Shown one piece after another: positions 6,315-14,748 of a stretch of DNA of 64,000 nt. The DNA is taken from NCBI GenBank assembly GCA_016717165.1, contig JADKGA010000002.1, positions 186,001 through 250,000 of the forward strand, given 5' to 3'. Both the position numbers and the translations under genes were made by a program. The DNA comes from Candidatus Lutibacillus vidarii. GTDB lineage: Bacteria; Actinomycetota; Actinomycetes; Actinomycetales; Dermatophilaceae. Every line of letters begins with the position of its first letter. Position 1 is the stretch's first letter. The notes beneath the pieces were generated by a model. That model was not told where the DNA came from, searched no databases, and worked only from the letters and a program-made list of their open reading frames with translations.

Positions 6315-8646
6315 AGCGGTGGGGTCTGGTGCTCAGGACGGTACGCAACAGGGCCAGGGCGCCGGGCTTGTCCAGCGGCTCGTTGCCGTTGCCGCACTTG
6401 GGGGACTGGACACACGACGGGCACCCGCGCTCGCACCGGCACGCCTCGATCGCGTCGGCCGTCGCCTCGAGCCAGGTCGCGGCGGCGCGATAGCCGCGGT
6501 GGGCGAAGCCCGCACCGCCGGGGTATCCGTCATACACGAGGATCGTCGGCAGCCCGGTGTCCGGATGCAGCGCGGTCGACACCCCGCCGATGTCCCATCG
6601 GTCGGCGGTGGCGACCAGGGGGAGCAGCCCGATCGCGGCGTGCTCGGCGGCGTGGGCGGCCCCGGGGATCGCCGCCTCGGCGACCCCGGCCGCGACCAGG
6701 AGGTCGGGCGGCATCGTCCACCACACGCCCTCGGTCACCAGTCGGTGCTGGGGCAGGTCGAGCGGGTGCTCGCCGAGCACCTCGCCGGAGTGCAGCCGGC
6801 GCCGGAAGGAGACCACCTGGCTGGTCACTTCGACCGAGCCCACCGAGAGCCGCACCGACCCCCACCGCTGGTGCTCGCGTTCGGTGACGAGGGTGAACTC
6901 GCTGACCGACTGGGCCTGGGTCGACCAGCCGGGGTCGCCCTCGACCACCAGGGCCGTGCGCGCCTCAAGGTCGAGCGCGGAGACGACATACGTCCGGCCC
7001 TGGTGGAGGTGGACTGCGCCCGCGTGGACGTGCGCGGGCGCGCGACCCTCGTCAACGGTCCCGATGACCCGCCCGGTGCCGCGGTCGACGATGGCGACCG
7101 CCTCACCAACCCCGCGCAACCGGACGTGGTCGGCCGCCCGGTCGTCCCGGGCCCAGTACCACCCGGTCGGCCGCCGCCGCAGCACTCCAGCCCGCGTCAG
7201 GGCTCCGGCGAGCGGGACGGTCTGCGCACCGAAGTAGCCGCTGTCCGCCTCGGTCAGCGGCAGCTCGGCGGCGGCCGCGGCGAGGTGCGGGGCGAGGATG
7301 TTCGGGTTCTCCGGGTCGATGACGCTCGCCTCCACCGGAGCGCCGAAGACCGCCTCGGGGTGGCTGACCAGGTACGTGTCGAGCGGGTCGTCCGCGGCGA
7401 TGAGCAGCGCGCTCGCCGGGCTCTGGTCGCGACCGGCGCGCCCCACCTGCTGCCAGAACGAGGCCCGCCGCCCCGGCCAGCCCGCGACGAGGACCGCGTC
7501 GAGACCGGAGATGTCGATGCCTAGCTCGAGGGCCGTCGTCGCGGCCATCCCGAGGATGCGTCGCTCCCGCAGGGCCCGCTCCAGCAGGCGCCGCTCCTCG
7601 GGTAGGTACCCCCCGCGGTATGCCGCCACGGCGTCGTCGAGCCCCCGGGAGGTCAGCCGGCCCCTGGCCGCGGACGCGAGAACCTCGACCCCACCGCGCG
7701 ACCGGGCGAAGGCGACCGTCTGGACGTCCGAGCGGACCAGCTCGGCCAGCAGGTCCGCGGCCTCGGCGACCGCGCTGCGCCTGCCCCCGTCGACCGGCAG
7801 CGGCTCCCACAGGCCGACCGTCACCGGCGCCCGGCGCGACCCGTCGTCGACGACCGCCCGAACCGACCGACCGGTCAGCGCGGCCGCATGCCCGGAGGGA
7901 TCCGCCACGGTGGCGGAGGCCAGGACGACAGCGGGGCGGGCGCCATACCGCGCAGCAACCCGCAGGAGGCGACGCAAGACGAGGGCGACGTGCGAGCCGA
8001 AGACCCCGCGGTAGGCGTGGCACTCGTCGACGACGACGACGCGAAGGGCGCGCAGGAAGGGCGACCACCGCTCGTGCCCGGGCAGCAGGGAGAAGTGGAC
8101 GAGGTCGGGGTTGGTGAGGACGTAGCCGGCGTGCTCGCGGATCCACCGTCGCTCGTCAGGCGGGGTGTCCCCGTCATAGGTGGCCACCCGCAGCCCAGGC
8201 AGGGTCAGCGCGTCGACCCTGGCCCGTTGGTCCTCCGCCAAGGCCTTGGTCGGCGCGAGGTAGAGGGCGGTCGCGCCCCGCCCAGACGGCGCCGAGGTGC
8301 CGTCGAGCACCGCCGTGAGCAGGGGCAGGAGGTAGCCCAGGCTCTTGCCCGACGCTGTCCCGGTCGCCAGGACGACATCCTCGCCTCGGCGGACCGCCTC
8401 GGCGGCCTCGACCTGGTGGCTCCAGGGTCGGCCGATCCCCGCCCCGACCAGCGCGGCGACCAGCGCGGGGGCTGTCCAGGCCGGCCACTCACTATGACGT
8501 CCGTCACGCCCCGGGAGGTGCTCGACGTGGCGCAGCGCGCTGTCCGGACGGGTGGCAGCCAGCGCTTGGAGCAGGTCGGCGTGGGGGAGCGCGCCTGCGA
8601 CCGGGTCGTTTGCAGGCGGTTCCGTGCTCGGCTCGGCACCTCCCAT
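6313..8646 (-). CDS. DEAD/DEAH-box helicase with DUF1998 (MrfA/YprA-like)
   Basis: A 777-residue superfamily 2 helicase. In order: Q-like motif WSHQVEA (75-81), Walker A GTASGKS (Lys 101), DECH box (207-210), motif III SATVADP, and motif VI QVGRAGRDQ. The C-terminal zinc-binding part has five Cys between 736 and 751 (CRCERGCPSC then C). This architecture matches MrfA/YprA helicases, which in Bacillus subtilis take part in mitomycin lesion repair; tuberculosis Rv3649 sits at the same place beside the tad genes. The ATG at 8646 is favoured over one 33 codons upstream because the extra N-terminus is low complexity, but its GGGGGGACC leader is only 3 nt away, so the start is not certain. Confidence 0.85.
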   Translation of the reverse strand: MGGAEPSTEPPANDPVAGALPHADLLQALAATRPDSALRHVEHLPGRDGRHSEWPAWTAPALVAALVGAGIGRPWSHQVEAAEAVRRGEDVVLATGTASGKSLGYLLPLLTAVLDGTSAPSGRGATALYLAPTKALAEDQRARVDALTLPGLRVATYDGDTPPDERRWIREHAGYVLTNPDLVHFSLLPGHERWSPFLRALRVVVVDECHAYRGVFGSHVALVLRRLLRVAARYGARPAVVLASATVADPSGHAAALTGRSVRAVVDDGSRRAPVTVGLWEPLPVDGGRRSAVAEAADLLAELVRSDVQTVAFARSRGGVEVLASAARGRLTSRGLDDAVAAYRGGYLPEERRLLERALRERRILGMAATTALELGIDISGLDAVLVAGWPGRRASFWQQVGRAGRDQSPASALLIAADDPLDTYLVSHPEAVFGAPVEASVIDPENPNILAPHLAAAAAELPLTEADSGYFGAQTVPLAGALTRAGVLRRRPTGWYWARDDRAADHVRLRGVGEAVAIVDRGTGRVIGTVDEGRAPAHVHAGAVHLHQGRTYVVSALDLEARTALVVEGDPGWSTQAQSVSEFTLVTEREHQRWGSVRLSVGSVEVTSQVVSFRRRLHSGEVLGEHPLDLPQHRLVTEGVWWTMPPDLLVAAGVAEAAIPGAAHAAEHAAIGLLPLVATADRWDIGGVSTALHPDTGLPTILVYDGYPGGAGFAHRGYRAAATWLEATADAIEACRCERGCPSCVQSPKCGNGNEPLDKPGALALLRTVLSTRPHR

Positions 8647-8683
8647 GGTCCCCCCACGGTACGGGCCTGGGCCCTCCTTCCCT

Positions 8684-8712
8684 TTGAGCCCACCCCGTTC
8701 CGTCGATAAGGT
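8684..8712 (+). promoter_or_regulatory. Sigma-70-type promoter of hppA
   Basis: TTGAGC at 8684-8689 and TAAGGT at 8707-8712 are separated by 17 bp, the ideal spacing. Predicted transcription start is near 8719, leaving a leader of about 90 nt before the hppA ATG, which has an AGGAGG site. Confidence 0.6.
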
Positions 8713-8811
8713 TCCCGCGACACCGCTCGACCACCGTGCCCCCACCGGAGGGTGCAGGTCAGCCCGTCATCGCTCGACGAAGAGCACCGGCGGGCCGTCT
8801 AGGAGGATCAC

Positions 8812-11121
8812 ATGCCAGGTTCGATCCGCGCTGTATCGGCCATCACGCTCGCCGGCAGCAACTACTCACTCGTGCTCGTCGTCGCCGCCATCGCGGTGGT
8901 CGCGCTGGTCATGGGTCTGCAGTTCCGTCGTGAGGTGCTGGCCGCCGACGCCGGGACCCCCAACATGCAGACCATCGGCGCCGCCGTCGAGGAGGGCGCC
9001 CAGGCGTACCTCCAGCGCCAGTTCAAGACGCTGGGCGGCTTCGTCGTCCTCGTCTTCTTCCTGCTCCTGCTGCTGCCCGCCGACACGGGGGTCAAGGTCG
9101 GCCGCTCCGTCTTCTTCGTCGTCGGCGCGCTCTTCTCCGCCTCGATCGGCTACCTGGGAATGTCACTGGCGGTCAAGGCCAACGTCCGGGTCGCCTCGGC
9201 GGCGCGCCGCGGAGACCGCGATGCGGGCATGCGGATCGCCTTCCGCACCGGCGGTGTCGTCGGTATGGCGACGGTCGGCCTGGGCCTGCTCGGGGCCTCG
9301 GTTGTCGTTCTGCTCTACAAGGCCGAGGCGCCCAAGGTGCTCGAGGGCTTTGGCTTCGGGGCCGCACTGCTCGCGATGTTCATGCGTGTCGGCGGCGGCA
9401 TCTTCACCAAGGCGGCCGACGTCGGTGCCGACCTCGTCGGCAAGGTTGAGGCCGGCATACCTGAGGACGACCCCCGCAACGCGGCCACCATCGCCGACAA
9501 TGTCGGTGACAACGTCGGTGACTGCGCCGGTATGGCGGCCGACCTCTTCGAGTCATATGCCGTCACCCTCGTCGCCGCGCTCATCCTCGGCTCGGTCGCC
9601 TTCGGCAGCCATGGCCTGGTCTTCCCGCTCCTCGTCCCGGCCATCGGGGCCGTCACGGCGATCATCGGCGTCTTCATCACCAAGGTCCGCCCCGGCGAGA
9701 ACGCCCTCAAGGCGATCAACCGCGGGTTCTACACCTCGGCCGCCATCTCGGCGGTCCTCGCGGCCATCGCGGCCTTCGTCTACCTGCCCGACACCTTCGC
9801 CAAGCTCGACGGGGTGGGCCCGGAGATCGCCGCCGTCGGCGGCAACCCGCGCCTCATCGCGATCGCCGCGGTCATCATCGGCATCGTCCTCGCCGGCGTC
9901 ATCCTCTGGCTCACCGGCCACTTCACCGGCACCCATGCCCGGCCCACCCGCGACGTCGCCCGCACCTCGCTGACCGGCCCGGCGACTGTGGTCCTCTCCG
10001 GCATCGGCGTCGGCCTGGAGTCCGCGGTCTACACCGCGGCGATCATCGGGCTGGCCGTCTACCTCGCCTTCCTCCTCGGCGGCGGCTCGCTCGCGGTCGC
10101 GCTCTTCCTCGTCGCGCTCGCCGGGTGCGGCCTGCTCACCACCGTTGGCGTCATCGTTGCGATGGACACCTTCGGCCCGGTCTCCGACAACGCCCAGGGC
10201 ATCGCCGAGATGTCCGGCGATGTCGACGGCGAGGGCGCGAAGATCCTCACCGACCTCGACGCGGTCGGCAACACGACCAAGGCGATCACCAAGGGCATTG
10301 CGATCGCGACCGCCGTCCTGGCCGCCACGGCCCTGTTCGGCTCCTACCAGGACGCGGTGAGTACGGGCCTGGCCCAGGCGACCGGCGTCAGCCCGGCCGA
10401 GCTGGGCGACCTCAACCAGCGCTTCCTCGTCTTCCACCCGGCCGCCCTCGTCGGTCTCATCCTCGGTGCCGCGACGGTCTTCCTCTTCTCGGGCCTGGCG
10501 ATCAACGCGGTCACCCGGGCCGCCGGCGCCATCGTCTTCGAGGTGCGCCGCCAGTTCCGCGAGATCCCCGGGATCATGGAGGGCACCGCGCGTCCCGAGT
10601 ACGGCAAGGTCGTCGACATCTGCACGCGGGACTCGCTGCGTGAGCTGGCCACCCCCGGTCTGCTCGCCGCTCTCATGCCGATCGTCGTCGGCTTCGGGCT
10701 CGGGGTCGGCGCGCTCGCCGGATTCCTCGGTGGGGCGATCAGCTCCGGCGCCCTCATGGCGGTCTTCCTGGCCAACTCCGGTGGGTCGTGGGACAACGCC
10801 AAGAAGCTCGTCGAGGATGGCCTGCACGGCGGCAAGGGCTCGCCCGCGCATGCCGCGACGGTCATCGGTGACACCGTCGGTGACCCGTTCAAGGACACCG
10901 CCGGCCCGGCGATCAACCCGCTGATCAAGGTGATGAACCTCGTCTCGGTGCTCATCGCCCCGGCGATCATCACGACGAGCCTCGGCTCTGGCTCCAGCGC
11001 ACTGCGCTATGTCATCGCCCTCGTCGCCTTCGCCGTCGTCATCGGCGCGGTCTACGTCTCGAAGAAGCGGGACCTCGCCGTCGGCGGACCTGCGGAGTCG
11101 GCGGTCGAGCGCGTCGGCTAG
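8812..11121 (+). CDS. hppA: Membrane-bound proton-translocating pyrophosphatase
   Basis: A 769-residue polytopic membrane enzyme that hydrolyses pyrophosphate and pumps protons. The catalytic loop is clear: GGGIFTKAADVGADLVGKVE, then NVGDNVGDCAGMAADLFE, and further on a second Asp-rich loop VIGDTVGDPFKDTAGPA. The motif GNTTKAITKG carries Lys where K-dependent enzymes have Ala, so this is the potassium-independent type (established sequence rule for the family). An AGGAGGATCAC site precedes the ATG. It is monocistronic, with its own promoter and a strong terminator, and divergent from the helicase. Confidence 0.95.
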   Translation: MPGSIRAVSAITLAGSNYSLVLVVAAIAVVALVMGLQFRREVLAADAGTPNMQTIGAAVEEGAQAYLQRQFKTLGGFVVLVFFLLLLLPADTGVKVGRSVFFVVGALFSASIGYLGMSLAVKANVRVASAARRGDRDAGMRIAFRTGGVVGMATVGLGLLGASVVVLLYKAEAPKVLEGFGFGAALLAMFMRVGGGIFTKAADVGADLVGKVEAGIPEDDPRNAATIADNVGDNVGDCAGMAADLFESYAVTLVAALILGSVAFGSHGLVFPLLVPAIGAVTAIIGVFITKVRPGENALKAINRGFYTSAAISAVLAAIAAFVYLPDTFAKLDGVGPEIAAVGGNPRLIAIAAVIIGIVLAGVILWLTGHFTGTHARPTRDVARTSLTGPATVVLSGIGVGLESAVYTAAIIGLAVYLAFLLGGGSLAVALFLVALAGCGLLTTVGVIVAMDTFGPVSDNAQGIAEMSGDVDGEGAKILTDLDAVGNTTKAITKGIAIATAVLAATALFGSYQDAVSTGLAQATGVSPAELGDLNQRFLVFHPAALVGLILGAATVFLFSGLAINAVTRAAGAIVFEVRRQFREIPGIMEGTARPEYGKVVDICTRDSLRELATPGLLAALMPIVVGFGLGVGALAGFLGGAISSGALMAVFLANSGGSWDNAKKLVEDGLHGGKGSPAHAATVIGDTVGDPFKDTAGPAINPLIKVMNLVSVLIAPAIITTSLGSGSSALRYVIALVAFAVVIGAVYVSKKRDLAVGGPAESAVERVG

Positions 11122-11137
11122 CCCTTCTGCTCGACCG

Positions 11138-11177
11138 CCGAAAGGCCGGCGCCTCAATGGAGGCGTCGGCCTTTCGG
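11138..11177 (+). terminator. Terminator of hppA
   Basis: Two 17-nt arms beginning CCGAAAGGCC around a CAATGG loop, with one mismatch, start 16 nt after the hppA stop. The second arm ends in CTTTCGGTTCG. This is the strongest terminator-like hairpin in the left half of the window. Confidence 0.75.
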
Positions 11178-11254
11178 TTCGTGACGTCGATGTCGTTCTT
11201 TCGGTTCGTCTTCGGCTCGTGCGGCCCCACCCTGAGGGCGGCGTCACCCGGGTC

Positions 11255-12148
11255 TCAGAACCGGATGTACCGGACCACGGCAGTGATCTGGGCGCCAGCG
11301 GCAAGGGTCCCGATCTGGAACTGCTGGGTGTTGCCGAAGTCGCCGTGGGCCGGTAGCGAGATGACCTGCGTGCTCGCCGTGCAGGTCGAGTCGAGGATAT
11401 TGCCGGTGACCTTGGCGAAGTGACCCTTGGCGAAGTTGCCCGCGTACTGGAGCATCATCGCGTGCGCCTCGGAGCCGGCCGGAGCCAACGACGGGTCGTT
11501 GAACGCGAACGAGCTCGTGTGGGTGTCATTGGCGTGCCAGTTGGCGAAGTCCGCCCACCCGTTCGCCCCGCCGGTGTCGACGTCGAAGTCGACCTGCCGC
11601 CGGAGGATGATGCCGCCGATCGAGGCGGCGGTGTTGTTCTTCACCGTCATGTCGACATTGATCGCCCGGTTCGGACCGTCGAAGGTGAACAGCTGAGTCA
11701 TCGTCAGCCGGCCGTCGGCTGTGCTCCGGACGACACGTGACGAGGTGGCGCTGAGGCTGGTGAAGGTCGGCGTGCCCCAGCCGCTCATCGCGACCCCGGT
11801 GTCGTAGGTGTTCACCTGGCCGGCCGGGGTGTTGTAGCACAGGACGTATCCTTCGCCCTCAGCCCCGACTCCGATGTGCTCGTAGACGGCACCGGCCTTG
11901 TCGGGCCCGCGGTAGGACACGATATTGCCGTCCGAGCTCAGGCTGATGGTCGTGCTACCACCGGCCGCCGAGTGGTAGGTGACGACCTCGATCTCGGACA
12001 GCGCGCTGGCGGCCCGGTCGGCCGACCGTTGCGATGTCCCGGATGCGGCTGCGCCCCCGTCGGACGAGGTTCCGTGGGCAGCGATAGCCGGAGTGGCGAC
12101 GATCAGACCCGCCGCGGCCAGTGCGCCGATGAGGTTTCGTGCGTTCAT
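11255..12148 (-). CDS. Secreted protein of unknown function
   Basis: A 297-residue protein I do not recognise. It has a clear signal peptide (MNARNLIGALAAAGLIVATPAIAA, cleavage near residue 24), a short Ser/Ala-rich linker, then a beta-rich domain with many Thr, Ser and Asn. Segments such as RAINVDMTVKNNTAASIGG and GGIILRRQVDFDVDTGG resemble beta-sandwich surface proteins. Two Cys (VLCYN and STCTAS) could pair. GGGGGAACGACAG before the ATG is a good ribosome-binding site and fixes the start; an upstream ATG at 12304 would put 52 unlikely residues before the signal peptide. It is transcribed alone, divergent from the methyltransferase. Confidence 0.75.
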   Translation of the reverse strand: MNARNLIGALAAAGLIVATPAIAAHGTSSDGGAAASGTSQRSADRAASALSEIEVVTYHSAAGGSTTISLSSDGNIVSYRGPDKAGAVYEHIGVGAEGEGYVLCYNTPAGQVNTYDTGVAMSGWGTPTFTSLSATSSRVVRSTADGRLTMTQLFTFDGPNRAINVDMTVKNNTAASIGGIILRRQVDFDVDTGGANGWADFANWHANDTHTSSFAFNDPSLAPAGSEAHAMMLQYAGNFAKGHFAKVTGNILDSTCTASTQVISLPAHGDFGNTQQFQIGTLAAGAQITAVVRYIRF

Positions 12149-12283
12149 CTGTCGTTCCCCCTTGCGAGACGGACCGCCACAGCTGCGGGCTGGGCGGCCG
12201 GAGAGTCGGGCGCCCAGAGGCGGGATGCCCATGCTGGAGAGAGCAGTCGCCCCAGCCGGTGATACCGCTGCCGGGGCCTGACT

Positions 12284-12289
12284 TACGCT
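12284..12289 (+). promoter_or_regulatory. -10 element (TACGCT) of the methyltransferase gene, leaderless
   Basis: TACGCT ends exactly 6 nt before the GTG at 12296. No ribosome-binding site intervenes, which supports this GTG as the start. Confidence 0.5.
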
Positions 12290-12295
12290 CGGGGA

Positions 12296-13846
12296 GTGGT
12301 TCATGACCCCGCTCTCGTCGCATCCCTTCGCGACGACCTCGCGGCTGCCTTCACGCTCGACCTGGTCGCAGACCTGCTCGGAGGTATGGCGGCCAGCGCA
12401 CTGGGCCGGGAGCAGAACCTCCCCGCCGACCGGGCGACCCGAGGCCGTACCGACCCCACCGCCACCCTGGTCCGCCTGTTCACCCTAGGGCTGCCCGTCG
12501 CCCGCCCGGCCGTCGACCACGCGCTGCCGCGGACCGGCGCGGCTGGGCTGGGCGAGCTGGGGCTGGCTCGGCACCGGCAGGTCGGCGACGAGGTCGTCGC
12601 GGAGGTCGACGTGCGGCCCTATGGCGACGACGCCGGACACCAGTGGTGGCTCGTCTCGGACTTCGGGGAGCCGGTGCGGCGGGCACCGCTGGCGACCGAC
12701 CACGTCCTCGGGGCCGGCGGCGCGTCGCTCACCCTGGCCTCGTGGACGCCGAGGCGGCCGGTCGGCACGGCCCTCGACGTCGGCACCGGGTGCGGCGTCC
12801 AGACCCTGCACCTGGCCACGCACGCCCGAACCCTGGTGGCCACGGATCTGTCTGTTCGGGCGCTGCAGATGGCCGCCCTCACCGCGGCGCTCGCGGGCGT
12901 CGAGGTCGACCTGCGCCACGGCGACCTGCTGGACCCGGTCGCCGGGCAGCGTTTCGACCTCGTCGTGTCGAACCCCCCGTTCGTCATCACGCCGCGACGT
13001 CGTGGCCTACCGCGGTACGAGTATCGCGACGGTGGACTGGCGGGGGACGCCGTCGTCGAACGGCTGATCCGCTCGGTCGGTGACCATCTGGAACCGGGCG
13101 GGGTCGCACAGCTGCTCGGCAACTGGGAGATCCCGGCCGGCGGGCGCTGGACCGACCGGGTCGGTGAGTGGGTGGCCGGGTCCGGCCTGGACGCCTGGGT
13201 GGTCCAGCGCGAGGAGCAGGACATCGCCGAGTATGCCGAGACCTGGGCCCGGGACGGCGGAGCGCATCCGGGCACCGACGACCACGACCGGCTCTACAAC
13301 GCCTGGCTGGACGACTTCGAGCAACGCGGCATCGAACGGGTCGGCTTCGGGGTGGTGACCCTGCGCCGTCCTGGCACCGCCGCGCCCTCTCGTCGGCCCT
13401 GGACCCACCTGGAAGAGCTCCGCGGCCCGGTCGCCCCAGCCCTGGGCGAGACCGTGGCCACCACCCTCGACGCCTGGACCGCCCTCGCCGACACCCGTGC
13501 CGAGGGCAGGCTCGAGCAGGCCCTCCTCGACACCGCGTGGGTCGTCGCCGCCGATGTCACCGAGGAACGGCACTTCCGGCCCGGCGCCGACGACCCCGCG
13601 GCGATCCTGCTGCGACAGGGCTCTGGCCTGCGCCGGACCCGGGTCGTCGACACGGCAACGGCCGCGCTGGTCGGGGTGTGTGACGGGTCGCTCCCCGCCG
13701 GCGCCGCGATCGACGCCATCGCGGCCCTGCTCGACCGAGCGCCCGGCGACGTCCGCCGCGAGGTCCTCCCGACCCTCGAAGCTCTCGTCGCTGAAGGCTT
13801 CGTCGGTGCCGGTGCCCCCCAGGGAACACCCCGGGCGCGGGATTAG
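12296..13846 (+). CDS. SAM-dependent methyltransferase, HemK/RsmC-like fold
   Basis: A 516-residue protein. An N-terminal helical domain (to about residue 110) precedes a Rossmann methyltransferase core: motif I DVGTGCGVQTLHLA (from 161), the acidic motif II TDLSVRAL, and motif IV NPPF (226-229), the signature of enzymes that methylate an amide or ring nitrogen in proteins, DNA or RNA. A C-terminal region of about 150 residues has no motif I recognise. Actinobacteria carry such proteins commonly annotated as HemK-like, but the split N- and C-terminal extensions show this is not PrmC. The substrate is unknown. The start rests on the leaderless promoter. Confidence 0.8.
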   Translation: MVHDPALVASLRDDLAAAFTLDLVADLLGGMAASALGREQNLPADRATRGRTDPTATLVRLFTLGLPVARPAVDHALPRTGAAGLGELGLARHRQVGDEVVAEVDVRPYGDDAGHQWWLVSDFGEPVRRAPLATDHVLGAGGASLTLASWTPRRPVGTALDVGTGCGVQTLHLATHARTLVATDLSVRALQMAALTAALAGVEVDLRHGDLLDPVAGQRFDLVVSNPPFVITPRRRGLPRYEYRDGGLAGDAVVERLIRSVGDHLEPGGVAQLLGNWEIPAGGRWTDRVGEWVAGSGLDAWVVQREEQDIAEYAETWARDGGAHPGTDDHDRLYNAWLDDFEQRGIERVGFGVVTLRRPGTAAPSRRPWTHLEELRGPVAPALGETVATTLDAWTALADTRAEGRLEQALLDTAWVVAADVTEERHFRPGADDPAAILLRQGSGLRRTRVVDTATAALVGVCDGSLPAGAAIDAIAALLDRAPGDVRREVLPTLEALVAEGFVGAGAPQGTPRARD

Positions 13847-13904
13847 GACAAGCGGGTGCCGCTGTGCGACCGCTCGCGACTGGGTCGCGTCCCCGTTCTC
13901 GCCA

Positions 13905-13973
13905 ACCAAGGGTGGGAAAAGCACGCTATGTCGCCGGTCCGGGGCGCCATACGGTGCTTTTCCCACCCTTGGT
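13905..13973. repeat. Long perfect inverted repeat (20-bp arms) before the TetR gene
   Basis: Arms ACCAAGGGTGGGAAAAGCAC (13905-13924) and its exact complement (13954-13973), with a 29-nt spacer that can itself pair partly (ATGTCGCC with GGCGCCAT). It is richer in A than its surroundings and has no T-tract. It could end transcription of the methyltransferase gene or act as a structured element. Confidence 0.8.
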
Positions 13974-14042
13974 GGGAGGCGAAGGCGTCGCAGCGGGGGA
14001 GCGAGGACAGGTATGCCGCCAGCGGCCTCGGTCGAACAACTT

Positions 14043-14062
14043 GTGAGTGAGTGCTCACTCAC
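14043..14062. promoter_or_regulatory. Probable TetR-family operator
   Basis: Palindrome of two 9-bp arms GTGAGTGAG and CTCACTCAC around TG, directly upstream of the TetR gene and 1 nt before its -10 element. A bound repressor would cover the promoter, suggesting autoregulation and control of the ABC genes that follow. Confidence 0.75.
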
Positions 14063-14063
14063 T

Positions 14064-14069
14064 TAGAGT
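14064..14069 (+). promoter_or_regulatory. -10 element (TAGAGT) of the TetR gene, leaderless
   Basis: TAGAGT ends 6 nt before the ATG at 14076 and sits beside the operator palindrome. No Shine-Dalgarno sequence is present. Confidence 0.6.
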
Positions 14070-14075
14070 AGCCGC

Positions 14076-14687
14076 ATGTGTGCTCGCGCCCCGTCGCTAC
14101 CCCCGGAGCAGCGCCGCCAGGCCGTCCTCGACGCCGTGCTCCCGCTCGTCCTCGAGAAGGGCTTCCTTGCCTCGACCCGCGAGCTCGCCGCCACTGCGTG
14201 CGTCGCCGAGGGCACCCTGTTCCGGGTCTTCGAGAGCAAGGACGCTCTCGTCGTCGCCGCGGCGCGCAGCGCCTTCCGGCGGACCGACCACCTGGACGAG
14301 CTCGCCGCCATCGACCCCGGCCTGCCCCTGGACCAGCGGCTCGAGGCCGCCGTACGGATCTGGCAGGACGTCGCGCGCCGGATGATCCAGGTCTTCGGGG
14401 TGCTCCACGCCGCTCCTGAGGGTGAGCGCCCGCACGACCCGAGGACCCTCATCGACCACACCGTCGTCGCCCGTGCCGAGGAGCTGCTTGCCGACCTCCT
14501 CCGGCCGGACGCGGACCGCCTCCGACTCCCGGTCCCCGAGGTGATCCGGGTGCTCGGCAGCCTCGTCCTCGCCAGCGTCCACCCCGCCCAGATCGGCCTG
14601 CCGCTCACCCCCGAGGGACTGGTCGACCTGCTCCTCCACGGCGTTCTCACCGATCCTGCAGAGCTAGCCCACCCGATAACCCCTTGA
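14076..14687 (+). CDS. TetR-family transcriptional regulator
   Basis: A 203-residue regulator. The N-terminal DNA-binding domain has the usual pattern: RRQAVLDAVLPLVLEKGFLASTRELAATACVAEGTLFRVFESKDAL, with the recognition helix around residues 40-60. The C-terminal half is the ligand-binding helical domain, about 130 residues long and with no clear relative. It lies 61 nt upstream of two ABC exporter genes in the same direction, and a palindromic operator overlaps its promoter, so it is the likely repressor of the exporter. The effector is unknown; a transported drug or lipid is the usual case. Confidence 0.9.
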   Translation: MCARAPSLPPEQRRQAVLDAVLPLVLEKGFLASTRELAATACVAEGTLFRVFESKDALVVAAARSAFRRTDHLDELAAIDPGLPLDQRLEAAVRIWQDVARRMIQVFGVLHAAPEGERPHDPRTLIDHTVVARAEELLADLLRPDADRLRLPVPEVIRVLGSLVLASVHPAQIGLPLTPEGLVDLLLHGVLTDPAELAHPITP

Positions 14688-14748
14688 CCCTTACGCGGGG
14701 TGACGGTCCACCCTGGGCCGGCATACCGAACCGATCCCAAGGAGCCCC

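Noticed and set aside
9553..11304. 583-codon open frame antisense to hppA
   Set aside because: Composition is Asp/Arg/Glu-rich repeats of no known fold, mirroring the codons of the membrane protein opposite.
12149..12304. Longer start for the secreted unknown protein
   Set aside because: Fifty-two extra residues would precede a perfect signal peptide, and the ATG at 12148 has a strong ribosome-binding site.
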